Assembly: GCF_001307765.1 (NCBI RefSeq)
Contig: NZ_LKBA01000006.1
Location: 400,001-464,000, forward strand
Length of the DNA: 64,000 nucleotides
Reading direction: 5' to 3'
Source: Aliiroseovarius crassostreae
GTDB taxonomy: Bacteria; Pseudomonadota; Alphaproteobacteria; Rhodobacterales; Rhodobacteraceae
Part shown: positions 50,567 to 60,009 of the stretch, piece by piece
Layout of the letters: each line of letters begins with the position of its first letter
Numbering within the stretch: the first letter of the stretch is position 1
The notes under the pieces: model-generated
What the model was told of the DNA's origin: nothing
Databases searched by the model: none
What the model saw: the letters and a program-made list of their open reading frames with translations, nothing else
Program-made: the position numbers and the translations under genes

Positions 50567-52173
50567 GCCAGAAAACAATCACCAAAGCCGTCATTTACTG
50601 TCGGGTATCAGGGGCCAAGCAGGTTCGTGAAGGCGATGGGCTCGCGTCCCAGGAAAATCGCTGTCGAGAATACGCGACCTATAAGGACTACGATGTTGTT
50701 GAGGTGTTCAAGGATGATATGTCGGGCAAGTTCGAGCGCCGTCCGGCGATGGATCGAATGCTGGCCTTCCTGCGGTTACATCCCAAAGACTCGGTTGTTG
50801 TCATCATCGACGATATCAGCCGATTTGCCCGCAATGTGCAGGCGCATATCGCGCTGCGTGAAACCCTGAGCGATGCTGGCGGCATCCTGGAAAGCCCATC
50901 CATCGAATTTGGCGAAGACAGTGACTCGCGACTGGTTGAGCACATGCTGGCATCAGTGGCGCAGCATCAGCGCGAGAAGAACGCCGAACAAACGTCCAAT
51001 CGTATGAAAGGGCGGATGATGAACGGCTATGCCGTATTTGCGGCTCCCATCGGCTACACATACAAGAAAACCGGTTCTCACGGGAAACTTCTTACACGCG
51101 ATGAGCCCGTCGCCTCGATCATCGCCGAAGGACTTGAGGGGTACGCCAATGGTCGCTTTTCCTCACAGGCAGAACTGCGACGCTTCTTCGAAAGCCAACC
51201 CGATTTTCCGAAGGACCTGCCGGGTGGGAAAATTCGCCAGCAAAAGGTCAGCGATATCCTGAACCGTGTTATCTACGCTGGTTACGTCGAACACGAGCCA
51301 TGGGGCATCACGCGCCGCAAGGGATACCACGAGGCGCTGGTGTCGCTAGAAGTCTTTGAGAAGGTGCAGGCGCGCAAGAACGAAACCGCAGTCGCCCCCA
51401 AGCGTAAAGACATCAACGAAGACTTCCCCCTGCGAGGGGCTGTCGTGTGCGGTTGCTGTGAACGTCCAATGACGGCTTGCTGGTCAAAGAGCGCCACTGG
51501 CAAACGCTATCCATATTTCTGGTGCCAGACGCGCGACTGCACCGAATATCGCAAGAGCATTCGCGGCGAAAAAATCGACGATGGTTTTGAAGAGATCATG
51601 CGCGGCATGGCCCCTAGCCGAAATCTGCTCGAACTGGCGATGGCGATGCTCAAGAACGCTTGGCAGCAACGTATTGATCAGGCTGTGAATGCCAACTCGT
51701 CTCTCAAGAGGCAGATTACTGATCTTGAGAAGCAGCAAGATACGCTGATCGAACGCTTGGTCGAGACTTCAAATCCAAAGGTCCTGGCTGCGTTTGAGGG
51801 TAAAATCGCGAAACTTGAAGAAGACAAGCTGCGACTGAACGACAAACTGACCCAGAACCAGCAACCCAAAGCAACAAAGGGTGAAATTTTCGAACTTTTG
51901 AAAGGCTTTCTGTCAAGCCCTTGGAATCTTTACGAGAAAAGCTCTCTCAACACCCGAAAAACCATTCTCAAAACGGCTTTCAAAGCACCTTTGGCATATG
52001 ACCGTAAAACCGGGTTTCGAACTCCGCAAACATCTGCAATATTTGAGTTTTTCGCGGATTTCACATCAAAATGTGAAATGGTGCGGTCGAGAAGACTCGA
52101 ACTTCCACTCCTGTTAAGGAACAGCGACCTCAACGCTGCGCGTCTACCAATTCCGCCACGACCGCACATCTAG
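50563..52173 (+). CDS. large serine recombinase (integrase)
   Basis: A 536-residue protein with an N-terminal resolvase domain (YCRVS with catalytic Ser16; IIDDISRFARN; REKNAEQTSNRMKGRM), a recombinase domain (about 155-285), a zinc ribbon (Cys296/298/299 with Cys321 and Cys326), and a coiled coil (about 370-430). The last 31 codons, from Met506, are read antisense through tRNA-Leu, so the C-terminus is supplied by the target site. In the free element the C-terminus would differ. It is the integration enzyme of this element. Confidence 0.92.
   Translation: MSQKTITKAVIYCRVSGAKQVREGDGLASQENRCREYATYKDYDVVEVFKDDMSGKFERRPAMDRMLAFLRLHPKDSVVVIIDDISRFARNVQAHIALRETLSDAGGILESPSIEFGEDSDSRLVEHMLASVAQHQREKNAEQTSNRMKGRMMNGYAVFAAPIGYTYKKTGSHGKLLTRDEPVASIIAEGLEGYANGRFSSQAELRRFFESQPDFPKDLPGGKIRQQKVSDILNRVIYAGYVEHEPWGITRRKGYHEALVSLEVFEKVQARKNETAVAPKRKDINEDFPLRGAVVCGCCERPMTACWSKSATGKRYPYFWCQTRDCTEYRKSIRGEKIDDGFEEIMRGMAPSRNLLELAMAMLKNAWQQRIDQAVNANSSLKRQITDLEKQQDTLIERLVETSNPKVLAAFEGKIAKLEEDKLRLNDKLTQNQQPKATKGEIFELLKGFLSSPWNLYEKSSLNTRKTILKTAFKAPLAYDRKTGFRTPQTSAIFEFFADFTSKCEMVRSRRLELPLLLRNSDLNAARLPIPPRPHI
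52079..52165 (-). tRNA. tRNA-Leu (GAG)
   Basis: An 87-nt class II tRNA on the minus strand. The acceptor GCGGTCG/CGACCGC, anticodon stem-loop CAGCG-TTGAGGT-CGCTG (GAG), long variable arm and T arm with TTCGAGT are present, with encoded CCA. The tRNA is intact. The mobile element abuts its 3' end and the recombinase frame overlaps it entirely. Confidence 0.95.
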
Positions 52174-52336
52174 GCTTGGTGAGGGGCGATATAGCGAAGG
52201 CTGAGGGGGATGTGAAGAGGAAAAGCGCCAGATCTGCAAAAAGATTTTCGCAATCCTCGCCCTGCCTCCGGGCACCCTGTCGGGTCCGACATGCTGGCCT
52301 TTGACATTTCGCCTGTTCACTGCCAAATGAAACCCT

Positions 52337-53008
52337 ATGAAAGCACCTGAGAACATGCCGCCCGTCACCTGGGAAACCGCCGATACTCTTGTTGATTATG
52401 AACAGGCCGTTGCCCGGATGGAGGCCCATGCCGACGCGATGGCCCGTGGTGAGGCCGGTGAGATGATCTGGCTGTTGGAGCATCCGCCCCTTTATACAGC
52501 AGGCACTTCGGCCGACCCGAAAGATCTGGTCGCGCCAGACCGGTTCCCGGTCTACCCGTCAAAGCGCGGCGGGCAGTATACCTATCATGGGCCAGGACAG
52601 CGCGTGGCTTATGTGATGCTGGATGTGGGGGCGCGGGGGCGCGATGTGCGGGCTTTTGTGGCCGCCCTTGAGGATTGGGTGATCAAGACACTGGCCGAAT
52701 TCAACGTGACCGGAGAGAAACGCGATGGGCGCGTCGGCGTCTGGGTTGTGCGCGATGACAAACCGCTGACCGTTCTGGGGCAGAAACCCGAAGACAAGAT
52801 CGCCGCGATCGGTGTGCGCCTTCGAAAATGGATCAGCTTTCACGGCATTTCGATCAATGTGGAGCCGGATCTGGAGCATTTCTCGGGCATCGTGCCCTGC
52901 GGAATCTCTGAACATGGGGTGACCAGCCTGGTGGATCTGGGCCTGCCGGTCACGATGGAGGATGTGGATGTGGCGCTGCGGTGCTGCTTTGACGAGGTGT
53001 TCGGCTAG
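52337..53008 (+). CDS. lipB: lipoyl(octanoyl) transferase LipB
   Basis: A 223-residue enzyme that moves octanoyl groups from acyl carrier protein to lipoyl domains. Landmarks are [16 protein letters not shown], the catalytic lysine in [12 protein letters not shown] (Lys154), and the catalytic cysteine in IVPCGI (Cys188). Full length and first core gene after the integrated element. The gap back to tRNA-Leu (170 bp) is its promoter region. Confidence 0.95.
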   Translation: MKAPENMPPVTWETADTLVDYEQAVARMEAHADAMARGEAGEMIWLLEHPPLYTAGTSADPKDLVAPDRFPVYPSKRGGQYTYHGPGQRVAYVMLDVGARGRDVRAFVAALEDWVIKTLAEFNVTGEKRDGRVGVWVVRDDKPLTVLGQKPEDKIAAIGVRLRKWISFHGISINVEPDLEHFSGIVPCGISEHGVTSLVDLGLPVTMEDVDVALRCCFDEVFG

Positions 53009-53095
53009 GACGGGTCCGAAAACGATCTGCCCCCTCACCCCGATTGAACGCTCCCCGGTCAGCGAAACTTTCCGCACTTCAACAGAGGGGTGCCT

Positions 53096-54241
53096 ATGTC
53101 CATTCTGAGATCTTTCGGCCCCGCAATTGCCGGAGCCTCAGCCACCGAAGCGCTGCGGGCAGGGGTCGGGGCGCTGTTCGGGTTGGGGCTTGTCGGACTA
53201 TTGCTCTTGTCACCAGACATTGATTTGCGGCTGGGTCTGTATCTTGTTGCGCCGTTCGGGGCGACCTCGGTTTTACTGTTTGCGGTGCCGAACAGCCCGC
53301 TGGCCCAGCCCTGGTCCGCAATTGTGGGCAATACTGTGGCCGCGCTGATTGGGGTGGCTGTTTGCCTGCTTGTGGCAGACCCCGTCCTGCGGGTTGCCCT
53401 GGCCGTCGGGCTTGCGATTGTTGCCATGGTTCTATGCCGCGCCGTGCACCCCCCGGCCGGGGCCGTTGCCATGACCGCAGCACTGTCCCCTGACGTCATT
53501 TCACATCTGGGGTTCTGGTTTGCCCTCACCCCCATTGCAGTCGGCACCACCGCATTGGTGCTGCTTGCGATGCTCTATGCCCGGATCACGCGGCGACACT
53601 ATCCCTTTCGGCAGTTTGATGACCCCGGCACTCACGGCACGGATGACCCTTCCCCCACCGAGCGCCTTGGGCTTTCCGAGGAAGACCTGACAGGCATCCT
53701 TGAACGATACCGGCAATCGTTCAATCTTGGCGTAGAGGATCTGGCCCGCATGATCGGCGCGGCTGAACTGCAGGCGGCGGCACAGTCCTCTGGACCGCTG
53801 ACAGCAGCAGATATCATGTCCCGAGAGCTGGTGCTGATCGGCCCCGACGCACGTCTTGGGGAAATCGCGGATCTGTTCAGCCTGCATCGGTTCGCATCCC
53901 TGCCCGTGGTAGGGCCGGATGCAGAATTTCTGGGGGTGATCTTTCAGATCCATCTGATCCACCAGGCACGGCAGGATGCGCTTCGACCCGATCACAGATA
54001 TTTGCCAGCGCTCCGGCGTCTTTTGGATCGCAACCAGCCAAAACAGGTCCGGGCAAAGGACATCATGAGCGTCATCACCGCCAACGCAACCCCGGCGACA
54101 CCTATCGGGGCGCTTCTTGCTTTGATGGCGGATGGGGACACCGATGCCGTTCCTGTGCTGGATCAGGGAAAAATTGTTGGAATTGTCACCCGGACAGACC
54201 TGATTTCCGCCTTGGCACGGTGTATCGTTCGCACAGCTTAA
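53096..54241 (+). CDS. HPP-family membrane protein with CBS pair
   Basis: A 381-residue protein with an N-terminal HPP domain of four or more membrane helices (APFGATSVLLFAVPNSPLAQPWSAIVGN; AVHPPAGAVAMTAAL, the HPP motif itself) and a C-terminal CBS pair (ADIMSRELVLIGPDARLGEIADLFSLHRFASLPVVG; RAKDIMSVITANATPATPIGALLALMADGDTDAVPV). HPP proteins have been linked to nitrite transport in chloroplasts and cyanobacteria; here the role is open. The ATG at 53096 follows AGAGGGG. Confidence 0.88.
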   Translation: MSILRSFGPAIAGASATEALRAGVGALFGLGLVGLLLLSPDIDLRLGLYLVAPFGATSVLLFAVPNSPLAQPWSAIVGNTVAALIGVAVCLLVADPVLRVALAVGLAIVAMVLCRAVHPPAGAVAMTAALSPDVISHLGFWFALTPIAVGTTALVLLAMLYARITRRHYPFRQFDDPGTHGTDDPSPTERLGLSEEDLTGILERYRQSFNLGVEDLARMIGAAELQAAAQSSGPLTAADIMSRELVLIGPDARLGEIADLFSLHRFASLPVVGPDAEFLGVIFQIHLIHQARQDALRPDHRYLPALRRLLDRNQPKQVRAKDIMSVITANATPATPIGALLALMADGDTDAVPVLDQGKIVGIVTRTDLISALARCIVRTA

Positions 54242-54292
54242 CCCGCAACCTTTGACGTGTGTGTAGGGGGGGAGAGGCGAGCGGGAGCATAT

Positions 54293-54415
54293 TCAGGAAA
54301 GAGCCGACAGAATCGGTTTGTTCCTTATTTTGATCCTTGGGCGGTTGGTCATCTTGCGGCTGCTCCCTGCGCGCCTGATCGCGTGTTTGGCCAGATCTTC
54401 CACCTCTCTTCTCAT
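54293..54415 (-). pseudogene. short frame, possible gene remnant
   Basis: A 40-codon frame on the minus strand (MRREVEDLAKHAIRRAGSSR ...) that begins one base after the stop of the fragment at 54417-54602. It is basic and protein-like but very short. It may be the start of a decayed gene. No family is recognised. Confidence 0.25.
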
Positions 54416-54416
54416 C

Positions 54417-54602
54417 TTATTTTTCGCCTTCCTCTTCGGCAAGTCCGCCTGCTTCACGGGTAACAGGATCAGCCGCAGTCACAATCTCGGGATCAATCAC
54501 CTGAGGGAAAAGACACCGGCGGAAAACAATCGGCAGTGCCGCTGGCTCTGTAGGCAAATGAAACCCATCATCTTCTTTTCCCAAAAAAGAACGTAAGACT
54601 TT
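54417..54602 (-). pseudogene. C-terminal remnant of an unknown protein
   Basis: The minus strand reads 61 codons with a natural protein composition (LPTEPAALPIVFRRCLFPQ, then IDPEIVTAADPVTREAGGLA) and ends in GEK-stop. It has no start codon and is cut off at its 5' side next to a full-length family-A repeat (54608-54721), as if the repeat had replaced or split the gene. A plus-strand frame over the same bases (54318-54596) looks less likely. Confidence 0.3.
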
Positions 54603-54607
54603 GTTTT

Positions 54608-54721
54608 AAAGCGTTTCGATTTATTATTGAGGCACAATAATGAGGTGAAACGCTCGAAGCCTACTGATGTTCGGGCGTTTCGAAATCAACTTGTGTTTCA
54701 AGTTAATCCGAAACGCTTTAA
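54608..54721. repeat. family-A repeat, full-length (114 bp)
   Basis: Perfect 12-bp terminal inverted repeats TAAAGCGTTTCG (54608-54619) and CGAAACGCTTTA (54710-54721), with internal GGTGAAACGCTCG and TTCGGGCGTTTCG. It is the best-preserved copy. Bases 54722-54949 contain no supported gene and must hold the cytochrome c promoter. Confidence 0.8.
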
Positions 54722-54949
54722 TCTATTTTACTCCGCCGTAAACATTTCCATTCTTCCCGAGAAACATCCGCCGCTCAGCCCTGCAGGCCCCGTGGTGAAT
54801 TTCCTTTGCGTGTTAAGGGCTTCGGCGAAAAGACACCATTACAATCAGTCATAGATCTGCCCCTTTCATTTCGGCCGAATTTGCGGCAAAATCTGCTTGG
54901 AAATAATGTCACGTGCAATAGCGTGGTTCTGTCAAACACGAGGACAAAC

Positions 54950-55414
54950 ATGAAAAAAGCTCTTACTTCCGCCGCTCTCCTTTTCGCTCTGACCGGAGCT
55001 GCCCAAGCCGAAGGTGATGCGGCCGCTGGCGAAAAAGACTTCAAGAAATGCAAAGCCTGTCACGCCATTGTCAGCCCAGAGGGCGACGTGATCTTCAAAG
55101 GCGGCAAAACCGGCCCGAACCTCTATGGTGTCGTGGGGCGTCAGGTCGCATCGGCAGAAGGCTTTAAATACAGCGCTTCAATCGCTGCTCTGGGTGAAAC
55201 CGGCGCAGTCTGGACCGAAGAATTGCTGGTCACCTATGTCATGAATCCGAAAGGCTTCCTGCAAGAGCAACTGGGTGATGACAAAGCCAAGTCGAAAATG
55301 ACCTTCAAGTGGAAAAAGCCGGAAAACATCATTGCTTACCTGGCAAGCGTGGCCCCGGCGATGGAAACCCCGGCTGGAGAAGCGGCCGAGGGCGAATCGA
55401 CCGCCACCAACTAA
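54950..55414 (+). CDS. c-type cytochrome (cytochrome c2/c550-like)
   Basis: A 154-residue protein with a signal peptide (MKKALTSAALLFALTGAAQA), a haem site CKACH (Cys34, Cys37, His38), GKTGPNLYGVVGR, and a late methionine ligand region (KSKMTFKWKKPENIIAYLAS). It ends in an acidic tail. Probably a periplasmic electron carrier to the cytochrome oxidase encoded 200 bp downstream. The ATG at 54950 follows AGGACAAAC. Confidence 0.92.
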   Translation: MKKALTSAALLFALTGAAQAEGDAAAGEKDFKKCKACHAIVSPEGDVIFKGGKTGPNLYGVVGRQVASAEGFKYSASIAALGETGAVWTEELLVTYVMNPKGFLQEQLGDDKAKSKMTFKWKKPENIIAYLASVAPAMETPAGEAAEGESTATN

Positions 55415-55466
55415 GGCTGGCCCCTCAGACGGGCGCTGTTTGGCGCCGCCAACCGCACAGAATATG

Positions 55467-55505
55467 CGTCCCGGCAGGCTAATCCCCTGTCGGGACGTTT
55501 TTTTT
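55467..55505 (+). terminator. terminator after cytochrome c
   Basis: A 12-bp stem, CGTCCCGGCAGG with CCTGTCGGGACG (one G-U pair), 7-nt loop, followed by eight T. Confidence 0.88.
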
Positions 55506-55616
55506 ACCCTGCCGCCTGCATCACATTGTTGCGCGCAGCCCCCTTCCTATACTAAACACGTTAAAAAACAGACGGGATGACTCCCCGTCAAAATCTAACC
55601 CGTAGGGAGGGTATCT

Positions 55617-57290
55617 ATGGCGGACGCAGCCATTTCGAGCCATGACCACCACGATGATCGTGGGTTCTTTACCCGGTGGTTCATGTCCACCAACCACAAG
55701 GATATCGGCATCCTTTACCTGTTTCTGGCAGGTCTCACCGGCCTGATTTCGGTCAGCTTCACCGTTTACATGCGGATGGAACTGATGGAGCCGGGCGTTC
55801 AATACATGTGTATGGAAGGCGCGCGCTTCTTTGCTGACGCATCCGCCGAATGCACCCCGAACGGACACCTTTGGAACGTGATGATCACCTATCACGGCGT
55901 TCTGATGATGTTCTTTGTGGTGATCCCCGCCCTGTTCGGTGGTTTCGGCAACTACTTCATGCCGCTGCAGATTGGTGCACCGGACATGGCGTTCCCGCGG
56001 ATGAACAACCTGTCCTTCTGGCTTTACGCGACCGGTGTGGCACTTGGCGTGGCCTCGCTGCTTGCGCCTGGTGGCAATGACCAGTTGGGGTCAGGCGTGG
56101 GCTGGGTGCTTTACCCGCCGCTGTCCACGACCGAGGGCGGATACTCGATGGATCTGGCCATTTTCGCGGTGCACGTTTCCGGTGCCTCCTCGATCCTTGG
56201 CGCGATCAACATCATCACCACCTTCCTCAATATGCGCGCACCGGGCATGACGCTTTTCAAAGTACCGCTGTTTGCCTGGTCGGTTTTTGTCACCGCCTGG
56301 CTGATCCTTCTGTCGCTGCCGGTTCTGGCGGGCGCGATCACCATGCTCTTGGTCGACCGCAACTTTGGCGGCACCTTCTTTGACCCGAGCGGTGGTGGAG
56401 ACCCGATCCTTTACCAGCACATCCTGTGGTTCTTCGGTCACCCGGAAGTGTATATCGTGATCCTGCCCGGTTTTGGCCTGATCAGCCACGTCATCGGCAC
56501 CTTCTCCCGCAAACCGATATTCGGCTATCTGCCGATGGTCTGGGCGCTGATTGCCATTGGCGTGATCGGGTTCGTGGTCTGGGCCCACCACATGTACACC
56601 GTCGGCTTGTCGCTGACACAGCAGAGCTACTTCATGCTGGCCACCATGGTGATCGCAGTTCCGACCGGCGTTAAGATCTTCTCGTGGATTGCGACCATGT
56701 GGGGTGGTTCGATTGAGTTCAAGACACCGATGCTGTTTGCCTTCGGCTTCCTGTTCCTGTTCACCATTGGCGGCGTGACCGGCGTGGTGCTGTCGCAGGC
56801 AGGTGTGGATCGTCTGTATCACGACACCTATTACGTGGTTGCCCACTTCCACTACACCATGTCGATGGGCGCGGCCTTCTGTATCTTTGCCGGTATCTAT
56901 TACTGGATGGCAAAGATGTCGGGCCGTCAGTACCCGGAATGGGCTGGCAAGCTGCATTTCTGGCTGTTCTTCATCGGGGTGAACCTGACCTTCTTCCCGC
57001 AGCACTTCCTGGGTCGTCAGGGCATGCCGCGCCGCTATATCGACTATCCGGAGGCCTTCGCCTACTGGAACAAGATCAGCTCGATCGGCGCAATGATCTC
57101 ATTCCTGTCCTTCCTGTTCTTCATCGGCATCGTGTTCTACACCCTGCTGGCGGGCCGTCGCGAAACGCGCCCGAACTACTGGAACGAATATGCGGATACG
57201 CTGGAATTCACCCTGCCCAGCCCGCCGCCGGAACACACCTTTGAAATCCTGCCGAAGCAGGAAGAGTGGGATAAGGGCCACTCGCACTAA
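55617..57290 (+). CDS. ctaD: cytochrome c oxidase subunit I (aa3 type)
   Basis: A 557-residue haem-copper oxidase subunit with twelve membrane segments. The CuB ligand and cross-link motif HPEVY (His275, Tyr279) is present, as are [11 protein letters not shown] with two CuB histidines, and [10 protein letters not shown] with the haem ligands. GGGAGGGTATCT precedes the ATG. Other subunit genes (ctaC, ctaE, assembly factors) are not in this window. It is followed by a strong terminator. Confidence 0.97.
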   Translation: MADAAISSHDHHDDRGFFTRWFMSTNHKDIGILYLFLAGLTGLISVSFTVYMRMELMEPGVQYMCMEGARFFADASAECTPNGHLWNVMITYHGVLMMFFVVIPALFGGFGNYFMPLQIGAPDMAFPRMNNLSFWLYATGVALGVASLLAPGGNDQLGSGVGWVLYPPLSTTEGGYSMDLAIFAVHVSGASSILGAINIITTFLNMRAPGMTLFKVPLFAWSVFVTAWLILLSLPVLAGAITMLLVDRNFGGTFFDPSGGGDPILYQHILWFFGHPEVYIVILPGFGLISHVIGTFSRKPIFGYLPMVWALIAIGVIGFVVWAHHMYTVGLSLTQQSYFMLATMVIAVPTGVKIFSWIATMWGGSIEFKTPMLFAFGFLFLFTIGGVTGVVLSQAGVDRLYHDTYYVVAHFHYTMSMGAAFCIFAGIYYWMAKMSGRQYPEWAGKLHFWLFFIGVNLTFFPQHFLGRQGMPRRYIDYPEAFAYWNKISSIGAMISFLSFLFFIGIVFYTLLAGRRETRPNYWNEYADTLEFTLPSPPPEHTFEILPKQEEWDKGHSH

Positions 57291-57300
57291 GGTGAGAAAC

Positions 57301-57339
57301 AAGAAAAGGCCCGGGCAAGTCCCGGGCCTTTTCTTTTGG
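57301..57339 (+). terminator. terminator after ctaD
   Basis: A perfect 15-bp stem (57301-57315 with 57321-57335, AAGAAAAGGCCCGGG / CCCGGGCCTTTTCTT), loop CAAGT, then TT. Confidence 0.88.
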
Positions 57340-57340
57340 G

Positions 57341-57410
57341 TCGGGGAGCAAGGGGGCGCTGCCCCCGTCCTTCGGACTCCCCCAGGGTATTTTCCACCAG
57401 AAAATAAGGA
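57341..57410. repeat. family-B repeat (reverse orientation)
   Basis: Read on the minus strand it has CCTTATTTTCTGGT, ATACCCTGGGGGAGTCCGAAGG and a GGGGGC-AGC-GCCCCC hairpin, as in the copies at 8369 and 11981. A weak family-A-like piece (ACCGAAACAC, 57439-57448, then ATGAATGTCGAGG) follows before the next gene. Confidence 0.65.
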
Positions 57411-57479
57411 GGGGGGCTGTCTCCTGTCCCGGGTGAACACCGAAACACTGTCAAAGGGCATGAATGTCGAGGACCACAA

Positions 57480-57983
57480 ATGCCATATGAGTGGATAAAG
57501 CCAAAGGAAATGGGCTCTCCGCGGGCAGAGCTGCATCTCTGGCCTTACCGGTCACTGTCACGGCGCGGGTTCGTCTGGGTGATCTCAGCGGTTTGTTTCG
57601 GGTTTGCGCTCCCGCTATTGGGGCTTCTGGGTCATCCCAGCCTATGGTTATTCCTGCCCATTTTGCTGGGCACGGTTGGTGGCCTTTGGTTTTTCATTGA
57701 TCGTTCTTACCGGGACGGTGAGATTTTGGAGGAACTGAAGATCTGGCCCGACCGGATCACCCTGACCCGCGATGGGCCAGGTGGCGCCCATGCCGAATGG
57801 GAGGCCAACCCCTATTGGGTGACGGTAGAGATGCACCCCAAGGCGGGGCCGGTGAAGAATTATATCACCTTGAAGGGCAATGAGCGCGAGGTGGAGATTG
57901 GCGCGTTTTTGTCGGAGGGCGAACGGCCACAACTTTACACCGAACTGGTTCAGACCCTGCGGGGTGTGAAATCTGCGCAATAA
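57480..57983 (+). CDS. DUF2244 family protein
   Basis: A 167-residue protein with two membrane segments (GFVWVISAVCFGFALPLLGLLG and WLFLPILLGTVGGLWFFI) and a C-terminal soluble part (ITLTRDGPGGAHAEWEANPYWVTVEMH). DUF2244 proteins are frequently encoded near cytochrome oxidase genes in alphaproteobacteria, as here after ctaD. The role is not known. Confidence 0.85.
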   Translation: MPYEWIKPKEMGSPRAELHLWPYRSLSRRGFVWVISAVCFGFALPLLGLLGHPSLWLFLPILLGTVGGLWFFIDRSYRDGEILEELKIWPDRITLTRDGPGGAHAEWEANPYWVTVEMHPKAGPVKNYITLKGNEREVEIGAFLSEGERPQLYTELVQTLRGVKSAQ

Positions 57984-57984
57984 A

Positions 57985-58009
57985 AAACCCCGCAAGACAT
58001 GCGGGGTTT
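57985..58009. terminator. bidirectional terminator
   Basis: Perfect 9-bp stem AAACCCCGC / GCGGGGTTT with a 7-nt loop, between convergent DUF2244 and yqeY genes. Confidence 0.85.
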
Positions 58010-58031
58010 CCAAATGGGGTCGAACAGGTGC

Positions 58032-58484
58032 TCAGCCCAGCTTGTCTTTGACCATGGGGCCGACCCGACCGAAATCCATCTGGCCGGTGTATTTGGCCTT
58101 GAGTTCGCCCATCACCTTGCCCATGTCGCGGATGCTCTCGGCCCCCACGGCGGTAATGGCCGCAGCAACGGCGGCTTCGGTTTCTGCTGCATCCAATTGT
58201 TTTGGCAGGAAATCCTCGATGATCTCGATCTCGCCACGTTCTTTTTCAGCAAGTTCCAGCCGGCCGCCTTCTTCATAGGCGCGCGCGCTTTCCTGTCGCT
58301 GCTTCACCATCTTGCCGAGGATCGCCAGCACGTCAGCGTCCGAGGTCTGTCCCTCCTCGCCCCCTCCTCGCAGGGCAATATCACGATCTTTGATCGCTGC
58401 ATTGATCAGGCGCAGGGTCGACAGCCGCACGGCGTCTTTGTCTTTCATCGCCGTTTTCAGGGCGTCATTGATACGGGCACGCAT
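58032..58484 (-). CDS. yqeY: GatB/YqeY domain protein
   Basis: A 150-residue helical protein (MRARINDALKTAMKDKDAVRLSTLRLINAAIKDRDIALR ... GKVMGELKAKYTGQMDFGRVGPMVKDKL), the YqeY family related to the tail domain of the amidotransferase GatB. Two ATGs are close (58490 and 58484); the latter gives proper spacing to AAAGGA. It is divergent from carA, as is common in this order. Confidence 0.9.
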   Translation of the reverse strand: MRARINDALKTAMKDKDAVRLSTLRLINAAIKDRDIALRGGGEEGQTSDADVLAILGKMVKQRQESARAYEEGGRLELAEKERGEIEIIEDFLPKQLDAAETEAAVAAAITAVGAESIRDMGKVMGELKAKYTGQMDFGRVGPMVKDKLG

Positions 58485-58680
58485 GTCCATGTCCTTTGGT
58501 CCGTTGTTGGTCCGAAGTCTGAATGTATCGAAAACCGCATTTTCAGGCAACACCCAACATATTGCGTCAGGCCTTTGAAATAAGGGAAAATATGTTTTTT
58601 CAAGACTCGGCATCTCCCCCTTGACCCATCCGGCTCCTCCCCTTAGGTTCGCGCCAATTTGGCCTGCCGGAGTCGAGAAA

Positions 58681-59844
58681 ATGTCAGCTGCCCCCCAACC
58701 AGAAACCGCCACCCCCACCGCCTGTCTTGCCCTTGCCGATGGCACCATCTTTTACGGGATGGGCTTCGGGGCCACCGGCGTGACGACCGCCGAGCTGTGC
58801 TTCAACACCGCTATGACCGGGTATCAGGAAATCATGACCGACCCGTCTTATGCAGGCCAGGTTGTCACCTTTACCTTCCCGCATATCGGCAACACGGGCA
58901 CCAATGTCGAAGATGACGAAACGGGCGATCCGGTTGCCGCTGGCATGGTGGTGAAGTGGGATCCCACCGATCCTTCGAACTGGCGCAACACCGAAGAGCT
59001 GACCCTGTGGCTGGAGAAACGCGGCCGCATTGGCATTGGTGGGGTGGATACCCGCCGCCTGACCCGCGCCATTCGTCAGCAGGGCGCACCGCATGTGGCC
59101 ATCGCCCATGACCCCAACGGCACGTTTGACGCCGAAGCCCTTGTGGCCGAAGCGCGGGCTTTTTCGGGTCTTGAAGGGCTCGACCTGGCCAAGGATGTGA
59201 CCTGTGCACAAAGCTACAAATGGGACGAAATGCGTTGGGCCTGGCCGGACGGTTTTCCCAAGCAGGAAAACCCGCGCCACAAGGTTGTGGCCCTCGACTT
59301 TGGCGCCAAACGCAACATTCTGCGCTGCCTTGCCTCGGCGGGCTGCGATGTGACCGTGCTGCCGGCCACCGCCACCGCTGAAGAGGTGCTGGCCCTCAAT
59401 CCCGATGGGGTCTTCCTGTCAAACGGCCCCGGCGACCCCGCAGCCACCGGCGAATATGCGGTGCCCATGATCCGCGAAATCCTGGAAACCGACTTGCCGG
59501 TTTTCGGAATTTGCCTTGGACACCAGATGCTTGCACTGGCACTGGGCGCACAGACCATCAAGATGAACCACGGCCATCACGGTGCCAACCACCCGGTCAA
59601 GGAACATGAGACTGGCAAGGTAGAGATCACCTCGATGAACCACGGTTTTGCGGTCAACGCTGACACCCTGCCGGACGGGGTTGTGGAAACCCATGTCTCC
59701 CTGTTTGACGGGTCAAATTGCGGCATCAAGATCGAAGGCCGCCCGGTCTTTTCGGTGCAGCACCACCCCGAGGCCAGCCCCGGCCCAATGGACAGCTATT
59801 ATCTGTTTGAACGGTTCGCATCGGCGATGGATGCCCGCAAATAA
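58681..59844 (+). CDS. carA: carbamoyl-phosphate synthase small subunit
   Basis: A 387-residue subunit with the N-terminal CarA domain (FNTAMTGYQEIMTDPSYAGQVVTFTFPHIGN) and a class I glutamine amidotransferase domain. The nucleophile is Cys278 in GICLGHQ, and HHPEASPGP supplies the catalytic His and Glu. It provides ammonia to CarB for arginine and pyrimidine synthesis. carB is not adjacent. Confidence 0.97.
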   Translation: MSAAPQPETATPTACLALADGTIFYGMGFGATGVTTAELCFNTAMTGYQEIMTDPSYAGQVVTFTFPHIGNTGTNVEDDETGDPVAAGMVVKWDPTDPSNWRNTEELTLWLEKRGRIGIGGVDTRRLTRAIRQQGAPHVAIAHDPNGTFDAEALVAEARAFSGLEGLDLAKDVTCAQSYKWDEMRWAWPDGFPKQENPRHKVVALDFGAKRNILRCLASAGCDVTVLPATATAEEVLALNPDGVFLSNGPGDPAATGEYAVPMIREILETDLPVFGICLGHQMLALALGAQTIKMNHGHHGANHPVKEHETGKVEITSMNHGFAVNADTLPDGVVETHVSLFDGSNCGIKIEGRPVFSVQHHPEASPGPMDSYYLFERFASAMDARK

Positions 59845-59880
59845 GCCAGCCGTTAAGTAAACGGCCGCGTTATAATTCCT

Positions 59881-59912
59881 AAAGCCCGCTCAGCAATGCG
59901 CGGGCTTTTTTG
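59881..59912 (+). terminator. terminator after carA
   Basis: Stem AAAGCCCGC (59881-59889) with GCGGGCTTT (59900-59908), 10-nt loop, followed by further T. Confidence 0.85.
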
Positions 59913-60009
59913 GTTAACGCCAATCAACTCGCCAATTATGGGTAAGGTTAACCGGGCGTTAACCATTTTCTACGCATGGTGACCGGATATACCTCCAAAT
60001 CCGGCTCCC

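Larger units (their letters stand above)
45773..52165. mobile_element. integrated element ending in tRNA-Leu
   Basis: A 6.4-kb stretch with lower GC, mosaic content and small genes unlike the flanks. Its right end is defined by a large serine recombinase whose frame enters tRNA-Leu (52079-52165). The left end is not marked by a copy of the tRNA end; the start given is only where flanking-type coding stops. Contents are an ATPase, gene remnants, conjugation-like small proteins and the recombinase. Large serine recombinases use short crossover sites, so a long duplicated attachment site is not needed. Confidence 0.6.

Noticed and set aside
54318-54596. Plus-strand frame of 92 codons from a TTG
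   Set aside because: Weak start and no ribosome site. The minus strand in the same place reads better as protein, although as a remnant.
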